A stretch of 64,000 nucleotides of DNA from Polytrichum commune (taxonomy: Eukaryota; Streptophyta; Polytrichopsida; Polytrichales; Polytrichaceae): the NCBI GenBank assembly GCA_950295325.1, contig OX485803.1, positions 19,096,001 to 19,160,000 on the forward strand, in the 5' to 3' direction. Position 1 is the stretch's first letter. Every line of letters begins with the position of its first letter. Below, in pieces: positions 49,688 through 62,889 of the stretch. The translations under genes were made by a program, and so were the position numbers. A model generated the notes under the pieces. It was given only the letters and a program-made list of their open reading frames with translations, was not told where the DNA came from and ran no database searches.

Positions 49688-50533
49688 AGATAGATAGATA
49701 GATATGAACTCCGGCCTTCTTTCGAGGCTGGCGTGAATAGAGTGTCTGTTCGTCCTGACAATGAGCCAGTGCCCACAGGACAAAGGGCCATTGGTACAAG
49801 ACTACTCTCCCCTTTCGGGAATAGACACTTTAGTAACCATGGATAAGTACTAGTAACATTAGTAGCTTTGATTGGTTAGATATCATGTGGGTATAAATTG
49901 GTATTTGTTTTTGTTCGTGGTCACCAAGTCATGGTTCCAAGGTTGGTTGGAGCATTTGTGTTACAAATATACGGTCCGGGTTCGATTCCCATTGAGTCCG
50001 TTTGAGCGTTATTGTGATATACATGACTTGGTACTGCTAGTGACTTTATCATAGGCATGAAAGGTTGTTACATACCAGCCGGCCTTGTCCCCTCTTCCTG
50101 AAACAAGTGTTTACTTTGAGCTAATCAGGAGATATAAATTAAAAGTGGTTTTCACCATTACCCTCATTTTCTTGTTAGTTTTGTTTTGATTTAGTAATCT
50201 ATAGGTAATGCTTGCTTATTTTCTATTTTCCTTTTATGTAGAATAATTGATCCAGCATGTTGTATGGCGATGGTGTTTATTTCCTTGAATGTGTGTTTAA
50301 TGGTGGTTTTTGGTAGTTTGAATGTTGTTTCGAGGAGTCTCATTGATGGAGCGTGCGTTGTGCCTCTAGCTCTCGTTGTGATGACTATGAGTGGATTGAC
50401 TTTCCATCCTAGGTTAGTTATGTCATTTAAAAGTGGTTGGTACTTCTGTATTTTATTTTCGATTGTTTCTTGTGGGAACCTATCGTTACAGTATGTAAAT
50501 TCAATAAATTGTATTGTAAGGTTGTTTGATGGG
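49688..50533 (-). mobile_element. 5'-truncated LINE (non-LTR retrotransposon)
   Basis: The insert lies between exact 11-bp duplications. In minus orientation it begins inside an open frame and ends with a simple (ATCT)n tail, instead of poly-A, directly against the duplication; this is the arrangement left by target-primed reverse transcription with 5' truncation. Coding covers about 50533-50191, with LTIQFIEFTYCNDRFPQE, KYQPLLNDITNLGWKVNPL, a TTRARGTTHA segment and the terminal IENKQALPID. I regard this as the C-terminal region of a reverse transcriptase protein, related to 12424-13340. The clade was not identified. The 3' untranslated region holds a tRNA-like sequence on the opposite strand. 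Confidence 0.72.
49918..50034 (+). other. tRNA-like (Pol III box) segment enclosed by an inverted repeat
   Basis: GGTTCGATTCC near 49980 fits the tRNA B box, and GGTTGGTTGGAGC about 45 bp upstream resembles a D-arm/A-box. ATTTGT...ACAAAT between them could be an anticodon stem. The T-stem pairs poorly and no sound acceptor stem was found, so it is not a functional tRNA gene. ACCAAGTCATG at about 49922 and CATGACTTGGT at about 50022 form an 11-bp outer stem. It may be a SINE-like or regulatory part of the LINE 3' region. Confidence 0.45.
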
Positions 50534-50544
50534 CTGCCTTTTCC
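50534..50544. repeat. 11-bp LINE target duplication, right copy
   Basis: CTGCCTTTTCC, identical to 49677-49687. Confidence 0.85.
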
Positions 50545-50606
50545 ACCAATGAGAGTGCTTGAAGTGTAATGGTCACGGGGTCTCAGTCTTGTGTGTGAAG
50601 TGGCCC

Positions 50607-53600
50607 TCGTGCATAAATGTATGTGCCTTTGGATGTTGATCGTGGAGTGTTGGTTCACAATCATTTGATCAAGTTAGTCGGCCATTGGATCCCTAACATG
50701 CGTGTCAATTGTTGAGAGGGTGTGCATACAAGTTGCCATGATTGGATTGGAAAAAGTATGTCAATGCCATGTTGGCATTTTAGAAACCCAAGAAACCATA
50801 ATTTTTTGTGATTCTTACATTTTTAAATAAATAACAAATAAAGAACAACTCCAATCTTCAAGGATTGTGATCCGATGCAATATGTTAATACTTTACACCT
50901 AAAATATGTCATTGTGTAAATCCAATCTATATAATTATACTTGTGTTAAAATCAACTCTCTAGTGGGGATTCACAACATTCTTCTCCCTCTACCTTTTAT
51001 TCAATAATGATCAAGCACATATAGGGGCTAAAGTTTGAAGGATTATGAAAATGCAAAGAAATATTGTATACCTCAATGAGTTACATTTATAGCCATGTGG
51101 ATCTTTAAACCATGATTAAAGATTTTGATTTACTCTAGTGATATCCAATTGGATGAAATAACAACATTATCTTTGAAGTGGCAGTTTTGGCCACCGCCTT
51201 CATTGTGGGCATCAAGAACCGACATCCACATCTATGTACAATAAATATCATTGCATGTCATTTGATTGCCACCCCTTTTAATAATATACTATACATTTAT
51301 ATTTCTAAATTGCCCATCACCGCCCATCCTTTGAACAACAACAATCTCGTTTCTACATATGATGTCATGTTCCATGTTTCCCACCGTATGGAATAAGTTG
51401 ATGTGTATGATCTTCATTGGCTTTGGACACAAGAGATATCTTTGGTAGTTTCTTGCCTACTTTCAAGGTCTCTTATTGTCCATTGCAAAACATGAAGCGT
51501 GACATGAAGTCCTCTTGTGTACTATTATTAAGAGGAACGAAGAACCAACATATCTCGTATATGGGGGGTCATATCATGACTACACGCACCAAGCCGTATG
51601 ATTTGTTTTGCCATCTTGTAAAGATATCAATTCTCCACCATAAGTGATTCAAGAAAGACTTTCTACAATATTGATAAATAACATACACCGACATTCATTG
51701 TCTTGATTGTGGTAATTATTTTGGGCAACATAATTGTGCTTATTTCCATGTCAAAAACGTAAGAGGTCCACACTGTAGGTTACATTAATTCAATTGAATT
51801 GAAGATATAACGCATTTGAAAGATTTCCAACCCAGAAGAATTTAGTGAAGGAGAGAATTGCCCCCTCAACAATGGATAGGTTATTACAAATTTGACAAGA
51901 GTTTGAGAAATGTGGCAAATTCAATCATTCAAACGCAACTTGCACCCACCCCAAAACAAACTCCTTAGCAACAAAGTCTTCACTCGTTCATCCCTAAAGT
52001 AAGAGAAAAAAATTGCAAAGAAACGTGGGTGGAGAGGACTCTATTCAACAATAGCACATAAATGTTGGTAGATGACAAGGGCATGACAAGTGTAACTAGG
52101 ATTGCACAATATAATATTCATATTTTAAAAACAACTCGTCATTCAATTTTCTCATGTATTTGAACTACCTTTAGCATATTAAATGATATGCAGACCTTGC
52201 TACAACATAGTTGATAATACTATTTTTTGTCACAAGGACATTTGGAACATGTTCTCATAGTGCTTTCGTTTTCCAATCTCTGAGTGATCACATCAATCTC
52301 TGAGTAAAAGCGGGGTATGATGAGATTAATTTAAGAACAAACATATGGTCATGGGAGTTTGGAACACATATGACAAGTGTTTGAGAATTAACATACAAAT
52401 CATGGAAATTTAGAACATTTGTACCACTCATATGTTGTATTATAGACACATGGACACTGGAAACTACAATACATGGACACATAAAAAGAAAAATATGTCC
52501 TTGTGACATATGGTCGTTATGTGTGCACACAAATAGTTACTAATTGGTAGTAGCGTGCGTGTGATAGGTGTGCAATTGGATGAGTTAGATGAAAAGGAAA
52601 ATATTTAGAATTTTCAAATTCAATACTAAATGTGAATGGTTGTAATAAATATGAGAAGTTATGTTTGAAACTCCAAATGCTAAGAAAATGCAACATATCC
52701 ATACAACCTTTTATTTCATAGGTTGACCCAACTAACATGTGAAGTGTCTTAACAAGGCATGATAATGCATAAACTCATTTGTACCATAAAGAAACAAATG
52801 AGAAAAAACATTGGGTAGTCATTTCCCAGATGCACTCTATAAAAGAACTTATTTCCTACAAGTAAGGCATACCCATTCACGATGCCAAGAGAAAGAATCT
52901 TCAAGTACCTACATGACGTTGACTGTGGTCATGTGTGACATGGACCTCCCAAATAAGTTACACAAGGCATGCTGCATGATCATGCCTAAACCAAGTCAAA
53001 ATATGTGCGTCTTTGGCCAAGTCCACAAAACCATGTTCATGGTCATGTGAAAGGGTGGTGGTTAATAGACTTACTAGCCAATGGGTACTATGCATGCTTT
53101 TTGTGACAAGATTTGTGAGGAAGGAGCTCAGCCAACACCCAATTCGTGGCCCATGGGAAGAAAGATATAGGGAGGGGGGGAGTATGTGTTTTGATTTGAA
53201 CTTAACATTATTTAACCTTTGCTAGGTTTCCGGTGGGCCTAGGAATAAACTATAGTTTATTTATTTATTCCCATAAACAATTCCAATTTGATGTAACATG
53301 GCAACAAATTCATCATGAATATAGATTCTCTCCCCTTTTCAACACTAACAGTTGTAGATGGGCTCTTCACAAAAAACCTCCAACATCCATTGGCCATCAT
53401 TCCTAGAAATAGTTGGGCCTGACAATAAGGTGGGTCGGCCTTGCTACACCCACCTTGAATATAACAACCCACACACTTTTGCAATGAGCTCTCACAAGCA
53501 ATATCTACACACAATTGGGGAGGGCTTGAACGAACACAAAGAAGTGAAAGAGAGGCAAGGCAAATTTAGTAAATTGTCTACACAATCTCCTCTCCACGTA

Positions 53601-56600
53601 TTTGAAACCCGTTTGGTTGAAGTCCCCAAAACCCGGCTCAAACCCTAAATGTATAAGCATATGTGTAATTATTTCCATGATGTCTTGTGGATGCAATTCT
53701 TTAGCATTGTTTCATCATTTATATTTTCATGATGCACAACCCTCAAAAGCAAGAAATACCAACAATCTATTTACAAGACTAGCATGTAGATTTTGGCAAT
53801 TTATGCCAGTCTTGGTAGACTTTACTCTTTGGCTTGTTCAAATGAAGAAACCTCTTCCCTATTGAAGTTACTTGCACATCAATGCCTCTTCAATGACAAG
53901 GAACCTCTCTCAATATGAACTATATTATTTTTTGGTGAGTGAAAACATATCAAACACTAAGAATTTATTAAATGTAGCAACCACTTCATAGGGTAGTAAC
54001 CCTCCACACAGTGCCTTGTGGGAGCTCCTACCCACCTACCGAGTGGGAGTTGTACGATAACCTAGCATTTGTTTGGGGCACCGGCCCATGATAGTGGGTG
54101 TGATCGGCAGGCAAACTTGAGTCCATCATAGTGATGGGGTTAATCGCCACATTTAGAAAGGGAACTCTCCACAAAGATTGAATAATATTATGATTGGGGC
54201 TTATGCATGATAATACCAATATAGAGTTAGGTGTTCATCAAGTTGCATTTCTCTCCTTGAAGCAAACACGTGGCTAGTAACGGTGGTGCTCACCACCAAA
54301 AATCGCCTTCAGCAAACACCTCTAGCTATTTCAAACGATGATATCTCCTCCATATATTGTTTGTTTTTTTCACAAACAAACAAGCCATCTTTGTAGAGCT
54401 TCTTGTGTTCTTACGAACATCACATCTTAACATTTTGCCATTTGGGTGCAGTGACCATTCAAAGATTAGATGTTTTTCTCATGTCAAAGTATTATGTTTT
54501 CTCCCTTGATTCTTGGATGTAGGAAGACTTGAGGGTAGACTCTTTGGATTTTTATATAATATCTTACACACAACTTGAAATGAAAGAACAAGAACACAAT
54601 AGACGTCCAAAAACTCAAAACTGGTGGTGGAAGAGCTTGTCACCAGATTGTCGCCTCACCTTACTATTATTAATTTTGAATCTGGACATTGGGGGTAAGT
54701 AACATGACTGAAATCGATTGGAAGACATCGGGGGAGATCATGTGCATGTCAGCTTATCTTGCCCACTCAAGGTGTTCATCTACGAAAGGATACATTGTTT
54801 TTTTAAAGTCCCATTAATCTCTTGTGCTTCTTGTGTTTGCAATCACATGTAGAACCAACAACTCAATCCAAGATACAACAACACACTCCGGTGGCAACAT
54901 CGATACGATATTCCTTTGGAATACATTCGAGTATTCCAATGATCAAGTTAACATATTCCAATATTTTTTAAATCGGCACCACGTTGTTGAAACCTTGAAA
55001 CCGGCAAGGTATGTAGTGCATGGGAAGTTTATAAAATGCATATGTAGAATACACGTGACTTGATTGAACATGATTTCTATGTGATATATTTACAGAGTCA
55101 ACTTGCGTGTTTTTGTAAAATCTTAAACAAATCAAGGTTCACATGTACATGTGATGTTTTAAACTTTTGTCACCCACCTCATGATTTTCAACACACGTTT
55201 GTTGCATGTGTACGAAGTTAAGTTATATTGATAAAATTATATCCACTGGAGGTATTGAAAGACGAGTCCTTTTGCACTACTCCCTTAAGTACTCCCAAAA
55301 TTATGGACGAGATACTGCTGAGTTAGGTACTTGTGGGCTAATTTCTTGGACTTACTTGGGTATTAAGTACACTCATTATCCAAATTAGTATGTGGGAGGG
55401 CTATTAGCAAGCGTGGGAAATTAGTGAAGGCGATACTAAATTTCTTTAGGTCTAAGATGACCCTAAACTACCGGATGATAGTAGAGAGGTACCCAAAACC
55501 GAATTGAGTAGTTCGCGATTCAATTCCCGGCTGTGAAATCTTCTCTCTACTTGACGGAAATATAGTCAAGTGGCCATGTCTCCTATGTTCCAAAAATGTA
55601 AAAATATAAAAACTAAATTATTTTACATTGTGAAATTAGTGTCAACAAAAGATGTAAGAAACATTGTTCGTCTTGCCATGCTATAAAAATTCAGACCATG
55701 CGGAGGATCTGAAGCACATGTGGTAAACCCTTGGCCTAATTGACTTTTGGCATAAAAACTCTCATGTGAGGCTCCTTCGGTGTCGAGAGTCAAAAAAATA
55801 GGCTAATGAAGCCACCCTTCCCAATCATGAATTTGTGGTGTCTACGTAAACTCATCCATTACAAAGATGGAAACTTGATGAATTATATTATAACATGTAA
55901 TTGCCTATTTTCTAGACCACTTGACCTCCGATAATAAAATCAAAAACCCCAAATCAATCTATATAATGCAATAAAATTGACTAAAGCAGTTCTCAATCTT
56001 GTACATTTTTTTTTCTATTTTTTTTTTACTAGAACCCCTCCATCCACAATGAATGAGTTTACATGGACGCCACGAATCCAAAGCCACCCTTCCTCACTCA
56101 ACCATACCAGCTCCAGCTCATCATGGCCTATTCAAAGTGGATAATGAAGCTCTCTCTCTCTAGCCCCTGTATCCCGTTATTAAACGAAAAGGATTTGTCT
56201 TTCCTGGCAGCTGTTGTGACACGTGTCGTTCTCTTACTTGCTCATGCATCAATTGTTATTAGAATGCCACGTGGCAACAAGCAACTTTAAACATGGCACT
56301 AGAAAAAAAAATCTCCGTTACAAGCTAGGGGTTCTCATAAAGTGACAACAAATGTGGACCACTAGATGATGGCTTGAGTTGGCCAACTTTTGCTAGAATT
56401 TGGATCAATCAAGTGATCGGTTTGCGTGTTTTCGTGAATTTTGGGGTCATATATGATCCCAACTGCATTTAGGGGTTAAAATTTGGTTTCTCAAACTAGG
56501 AAGAGTATTTCTTTTGAGATGAGATCGCAGAGATGTCACATGAAAAGTGATGCCACATTAGCAACAATTCGAATGTGGTCTCATTGAGTCCAAATTACAA

Positions 56601-59208
56601 CTCTCGCCCAACATAAATGCTCAGTTTTTAGAGCTTAGTGTAAACCCGACCTTAATGTCATGCATAGTGAGGAAGTATGTTTACGTAAAACCAGAGCTCT
56701 TCAATCCATATAAATCCATATATATATATAATATTTGGGTTGAGCTCAAAGATTAGCAAGATGTGACGTGGAGGTGGGCCATGTGACACTTTACTAACTT
56801 TGCTCAAACCAAGTACACATTAGCTTACAAATCTTGTCAATTCCTAGTTCATAAGCACAAGTGCCGCATGTTGGTATATTATGACTAAGCTACTACTGAC
56901 GTAAGCACAAGGGGGTAGCTTACATGCATGTGGTTTCCAGTGAGTTAGAGCCATGTGCCACTAAAGGATGGAGCTCCTGTGTTGTCATGGTGACTATGGG
57001 TTGCACTGTTGCAATTGTTGTTCCTAAACTTCTAAGACAACCAACCATCAATGATGGCATGTTGAGCAGGCACTACATGTATGGTCGGGATATTAATTCG
57101 TATGCCATATTCAACAAGCAAGCAGGTCGGCACACGCCCAAACTTGTCACATACATACACCCTTGTTCCATCTCCTCTTTTGCCATTACCAACCGTGTCC
57201 AACAAACCCATCGGTGATTTTATTTGCCCATATATTTATCTTTACAACTACGAAAGATTGTCCTGTACGAGCATAGATCTCATCCATTGAAAACTAAAAC
57301 TCAACCCACCTTATGTACCTATATTTGTGGTTACCTATTCCAAATTGAATCCCTCTACACCAATTTGGGGTATTTTGAGTTCATTTTGATGTGCAAAACA
57401 AGCTTGAAGAAGCTTTAACAAGCTTTTCCAAACTTTAAACATTTCCTATTATACTTTATTACAATGGATGAATGAAAGTGTGTATATATATACAAGACAA
57501 TAACCGCAACCCTTGCTTACTTGGACCCCTCCCATAGGTATCATGACTGAAAGTTTCGCTCACACTACCATCATACAAGTCCCAAAGCACATATCATGCA
57601 CAATTGAATCACTTTGTTTATTATTGCGAGATTATTGTGGTACGTTTGCAACCCATTTGCAACTTTATAGTTGCATAGAACATGTGACATAGAACTTTGT
57701 CATGTTGGTACTAAATAAGGTCAGATCTAAAAAAATAATCAAAATGTGTGGGATAATATTGGACCAAAAATAGAGTCTACCTTCGAAAGAGGGCATCATG
57801 GGTAGCATGCGCCATCGTGGTCCTAGAGGCCACGATGATAGCACTCCCCCCCCCCCCAACAAACTCTTCATTCACGCTGGGCATGTGGACCAGAGTCCCT
57901 CTTATTTTTTCTTCTGGACCAAAATGATAGTATTTGTTTTCGCTTGCTCAGCCAATTATTTATTCTAGGGGTTTCTAATTGAAGATTAGGTATTGGAACT
58001 TAACATGTATGTTTGGGGGTCACGGATACAATTGATGGAACCAACAAAAATACAACTAAGTTTCGATAATCTTTTCTATTCATTTCTAATTGCCTCCTAG
58101 GCACGTCGCATGTTTATAAGAACAATGGTGCACATGTAATTTTGATATAATTGCAAAGGTTGGCACCATGGACGATGTAAGGACTTCCCAAACCCTAAAC
58201 TACTACTTGAATCCTATCTAGCTGACACATTTATGATGAATTAAGTCTCACATATTAGTTCCTCGTATATTGGGATGGTTGGCCTACTCTAAGCTTGAGA
58301 TAATGAGTACGGGAATGCCTCTTATAGTATGGACAACTTGCTTGGAAGTTGACACTTGAGGATATTGGACGTGTTCGATTGGCGAGGGGTGGTGCATTGT
58401 ACTTAACTAGTTTGGATCCATGTCGTCCCGATCCATTGCAGTCGTGCATATGAATTAGCGTTATAGTCCATCTCCAAATCATTCACCAACATGTCACCAT
58501 CAATGGCTGATCGTTTTGGAACTTTGAGACAATGATTGTTTCAACGTCCAACAATTCTCATCATGGTTGCCTAAATGTATGTGTGTGTGTGTGTGTGTGT
58601 GTGTATATAAACAAAATGGGACCAATGCAGATACAAATATTATAATAATAAAAAAGTATGGTTGATTAGATATTTAATATATAAACGTGTATTATTTTGT
58701 ATGTTTTAATGTGGTGGAATATTATGTTTTCATTTTCATTTTATCATCAAATGACTGAAAAAAATCATTGAGGATTCACTTATCTCTCATGAAATTTAGA
58801 TATATTGAGAGCATATCAACAAATTTGCCCATCATGTTGACGCGAACATAAAAACCATATTCATGAAATATGTCTAGTTTTACTCAAGTACAATTTTTCT
58901 ACAATTAAACAAGAGTTTGGGGTTTTTGTTAAACGCTTTGCAATTTTGCCAAAAACACATGAAGAAGTATGTTTTTAATGGGCAAATAATTGAATTGATC
59001 AATATTTGAAGCCCTCCACTAGGTTGCAAGTTTTTCTAAGAGTATTTTCATGTGTGCAGTTGTCTCATAACAATATTCAACTCCTTAGATGCGTTTTGTG
59101 GGACCAAGTTTCACATGAGCGTAACTCTCCCTTAATTTCAAGATTTCCCATTTATGGGGAGCACTCAAGTTGTGTGTTGTGAACTTTTTGACAAATACCA
59201 TTGAATTG
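50607..59208. other. Long intergenic stretch, no gene recognised
   Basis: Over eight kilobases were scanned without finding a supportable gene. A lone Harbinger-like end ('agtgtaaacccgaccttaa') lies at 56638-56656 without an obvious partner. A possible Pol III B box (GATTCAATTCC) at about 55519 might mark a tRNA-derived SINE. There is a C homopolymer near 57846-57859 and a GT run at 58578-58604. ORFs such as 55206-55388, 56063-56290 and 56924-57217 were not recognised. Confidence 0.4.
58578..58604. repeat. GT dinucleotide microsatellite
   Basis: About thirteen GT units followed by TATATA. Confidence 0.9.
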
Positions 59209-59372
59209 TCTTATTAGCTTGGGTTACCATTTGGAGTTGCGTGTTACTATGAATTTTTACCGACATTATCCGATTTTACCAAGTAAGTTATAACATGCTT
59301 TTTTATCTGCATACTAATTATTTATGTGGCTCGAGTAAAAATTCATACACTCTAATAAAATGTTATAGCAAT
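59209..59372. mobile_element. 197-bp MITE, copy 3, left part
   Basis: The left end 'cttattagcttgggttaccatttggagttgcg' matches the termini of the MITEs at 13864 and 22584. The sequence stops at 59372, where the 4.5-kb element begins, and resumes at 63878-63908. The two parts total 195 bp, agreeing with 197 bp for the intact copies. Confidence 0.8.
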
Positions 59373-60122
59373 TGTGGGAGCCCAATACTCTACGGAAATA
59401 CAGAAATACAGAAATATGGAACCATTTTCCATATTTTACCCTGCTCGTATAAGGATAATAGGGTCTCTTAGGTTAAAATGAATTGTACTAGGAAATAAGA
59501 CGTTCTAAATCCGCCTCACACGATAAAAAGGATAAAAAACGGTATTATTACCGGTCCGGCAAATTGGATTAGGAGGGGACCGTTTGATCATGGTCCGGAC
59601 CAAGTAACGGTTACGCCAAGATTAACCAACGGTCCGGAAGTGGAGAGACGGTTACAACGGACTTATGGCGGTTGGGGGGGGGGGGGGAGACCGTTGGTAA
59701 TCCGTCGGAAAACGGTTGGCAACCGTTTTCCGTTAAAACGAACGGTAACAAGGGAAGGAAGAGGGAGGAAGGATATTTAAGGATCCCTTCCTTCTCCTCC
59801 CCACTTTTTTTTCCGCAAAGAGGCAAATTGTTGAGAGAATGAGTGGTGAGGTTGTTTTTTTTCGAGCCGCCAGCAGTTGGATTGCTGGGACTCCGCAATT
59901 TCCAGTTACCGGCAGTTGGCTTGCCGGGACTCTGTAACAATTAGTCGGAAGAAAGGGAATCCGGAGGGGAGAGAATTTCCGGAGTGGTGTCAGAGGTTGA
60001 GGGAAGGTAGGAAAATGTCAGAAGCACGGGAAGAGGATAGGAGGGAACCCATTCCGATTCCGCTCAAAGCCCTCATCCCTGCAATTCCGAGGGAGGACGG
60101 GGAGTTACAGGCACGGGGAGGT

Positions 60123-60510
60123 CACTTCATTGTCAAGTTGACACCACGTGCGGACAAAGTTTGCTACCCCTATATTATATGCCATACATAATTTTAAAAT
60201 TTATGATATTTTTTCTACATATACATAACCATTGATAGTATCTTTTGTATACTTTTTTGAAAATTTTAGTCATCTTTATTTCTTTTAGTAATTGTTTTAG
60301 TTCAATTCTGTGTCATTCTAGTTAGAAATGGTATGTTTTATGGAAAAAACAAATCATCAAATTCAGTTACCACTTTTAACTATGTCATAGGTACTATGTA
60401 TATCTACTCATGAAAAAAAATTGATAAAATTTTGACCCATTTTGGTGGTGCAACTTACCAAAAGAAGATTTTTTTTGGTCGCACGTGGTGTTCAACTTGA
60501 CAATGGAGTG
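60123..60510. mobile_element. hAT-like MITE inside the gag-like gene
   Basis: The left end CACTTCATTGTCAAGTTGA is the inverse of the right end TCAACTTGACAATGGAGTG, and the inverted repeats stay similar for about 30 bp. The interior is closely similar to 27891-28274. No 8-bp duplication is visible here, so one junction may have been altered. It splits the N-terminus of the gag-like gene. Confidence 0.8.
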
Positions 60511-61719
60511 ATCTACCCGTGGTTGCAGGAGCTAGCGGAGGATCTCCGGGTTATAGGCTGCGCGGGGTTGCTCTCCAAACCCTGGAACCTCCGAGCGGAA
60601 GATACCCTCCAGGAGTTCAAGTTTGAGAGAGGGAATCAGTGGCTAGGAACCAAGAGGAGGGATCCGGATAGTTGGACTCCGGAAGTTTGGAATAGGGTCT
60701 ACGGGTTTCCAAGGGGAATTGCAGAGGGATGGGCCAGACGCCGCGATGGCCTGTTTGCCGGAAAGTTTAGAGGGGACGCGGATCCAAAGGACGGCTTTCA
60801 CCCCGGGAACTGCCGGAACCTTAGAGAGCGGAGGGTCTTAGAGTTCCTCCTGCCCATCCTTAACCCGGACAAGCCTAAGCGGATTAGCCTTACCATGGCT
60901 AACACCCTGTTCGGTGCTATGTCCGGAGTCTGGCCCGTGAATTGGGGGTTGATAATTCACGAAATAGTAGGGCGGTCCCTCCCCCATGTAGGCCAGAAAC
61001 CCTCCTTTCTCTCCCCCTTCATTCTGCACCTCTATCAGCACTTTGACTGCATCACAGCCGAGGAGGAGGACCTGCTGACGATAGCGGCGGACGAGGTCAC
61101 CTACAAGCTCCATCCGGAAGTCGGAGACCTCGAGACGGAAACTTCCAGCGACCCCATCATTCCGGAAGCGCCTCCCTCTTCACCCGGAAACCCGCCGCCG
61201 ACCCTCCAGAGACCATTCTCTCCTCCCCCTCATTACCATCCGGAACCTGGACCCAGCCGGGAGACCACTTGGCGGAATGTGGATCTCTCCGCTTGGGATT
61301 TTCCGGAAAATCCCTTCAAGCGGGTCCAGGAGGGGCTGGAGGATCTGCATAACCAGTACTTCCGGCTGGAACACATCATCCGGGGAGCGAACCAGGCCCT
61401 GGACGACTGCGGACCCGGAAATATTCTCCGGGAGTTGGCGAAGAGGGCGGACAGGAAGGAGCTCGAGCAAGCCAAGACAGAGAACGCTTACCTCACCGCG
61501 CAGGTAGCGGCCATGACTCAGGAGCTGAGTCAGAAGAGCAAGGAGATCCGGAAGTACCACGCGGAGCAGGCGGTGGTCTTCAGTCGGATCCGGGAGCTGG
61601 TGGGGCATCCGGCAGAGATCGTCAACAAGACGCATCTCTACGACCGGATGATGGAGTCCGGGGAACCAGCTTCCGCTAGGCAGACCCTGAAGGATCTCCT
61701 GGCGGAAATCCAGAAGGTG

Positions 61720-61797
61720 GTTCCGCCAAGCGGAACACCCCGGCAGGTACTCTATCCGGTTCCGCCAAGCGGAACACCCCGGCAGGTACTCTATCCG
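61720..61797 (+). repeat. Exact 39-bp tandem duplication in the gag-like gene
   Basis: Two identical units (61720-61758 and 61759-61797) each encode VPPSGTPRQVLYP. Their identity implies a recent event within an otherwise decayed setting. Confidence 0.95.
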
Positions 61798-62889
61798 GGT
61801 CCGCCTGGGTCACCAACCGGAACCCTCTACAAGGTGGTGGGAAAAGTCGCCCTGGTCCAGAATCCGCCAACGTCTGCGGGACCCAACCAGCAGGGAGGCG
61901 GTTCTCGGCCAGCCATTTCCGGGAGAGCTCCGGAAAGGATCCACATTTCCAGGTGAGGCAGAAGATCACCGGGTCTGTTAGATCCGGACGAGGCCAGTCC
62001 CCTATTCCGCGGACCTCGGATCGGTCCCGGACTCCGGACAGAGCTCGGACCCCGATAAGGCACCAAACTTCGAATCGAGAGGCGACTCCGAGTAGGGGTA
62101 AGGCCCCTATGACCCAAGCCTTGCCGTCGTCTCCTTCGGACTGCCAAATGGTGAGCCCATTCCCTCCACCACCCTCAAGGGCGGCCTCCAACAGGGATCC
62201 ACGGACTACCTCGATCTCGGGTGGGCAAAATCCGGAACAGCGCACCGGAAGCGATCCTTCCCCGATCCGGAGCGTCCAGAAGAGTACAGTTTCCGGAACA
62301 CCACGGACAGAAGGAGCAGCGGACTCGGAGGATGAGATTGCCCCTTCTCCAAACATGAGGAGGATGCTTACGCGGCTGCAGAAGGCATCGCCGGGAGGGG
62401 GCTCATCCGCCGTCAGCGGCCTTGGCAGCCATTCGAAGGAAGGAACAGCTCAGAAGAAGCACCGCTCTTCTTAGCTTAGGATGGTAGTTAGATTAATTAG
62501 GCAGAATAGATGTAGGAATATAGGACTTAGGAGTTTTTGAAGTTAAGGAATAAAATTCTCCCTTGGGTTTTTGTCAGCGGAAAATCCGTATCTTGATCCG
62601 GGAAGTCCGGGAGGACAGAAGTAGTTAGGGTTTTCTTAGCGGCGGCCGCCCTCAGGTTAGGGATTTTTGGGCCTCTACTTAAGGCTGAATAAGGAGCTGG
62701 AGAGGGGTTCCTTCTCCATTGTCGTATTCTGATTACTCCTACTCTAATAAACTCCTTGATTTCTCCACTCTTTGACTTTCCTTGATTGATTTTTGTGTAC
62801 GAATGATTCGGAGATAGTTAGCGGAGGAGAGAGAGAGCATGAGGGGGTAGGAATTCCGGATAGGACATGGGAGAAGAGACCCGGATCAG

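Larger units (their letters stand above)
49251..50606 (-). mobile_element. PIF/Harbinger-type MITE carrying a LINE insertion
   Basis: It starts GGGCCACTTCACACACGAG and ends with the inverse CTTGTGTGTGAAGTGGCCC. The flanking triplets are TCA and TCG, a degraded target duplication. With 49688-50533 removed, it matches, in reverse orientation, the 503-bp MITE at 21638-22140, confirming the family and showing that the LINE arrived later. Confidence 0.82.
60015..62474 (+). pseudogene. gag-like protein of the 4.5-kb element, interrupted by a MITE and a frame change
   Basis: The likely start is ATG 60015 (MSEAREEDRREPIPIPLK). A MITE at 60123-60510 separates this from the main frame, which resumes by about 60511 (IYPWLQELAEDL); the ATG at 60442 lies in the MITE and is an artefact. 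Residues up to about 61130 look like a folded, Trp-rich domain with TMANTLFGAMSGVWPVNWG, a pattern I associate with plant retrotransposon gag-like proteins. A Pro/Ser linker follows, then a coiled coil (ELAKRADRKELEQAKTENAY), then an exact 13-residue duplication. The frame stops at 61956 (ISR) and overlaps one in the adjacent register to 62474, rich in Arg, Ser and Pro. This may be a frameshift, or reflect splicing: CCAG|GTGAGG at 61949-61958 is a perfect donor site. Confidence 0.6.

Noticed and set aside
49918-50034. Functional tRNA gene
   Set aside because: The B box is good but the acceptor stem and T-stem do not pair properly; it lies inside a LINE insertion.
60442-60511. ATG and first residues of the long frame at 60442-61956 as the true gag start
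   Set aside because: This part lies inside the inserted hAT-like MITE; the native start is more likely ATG 60015.
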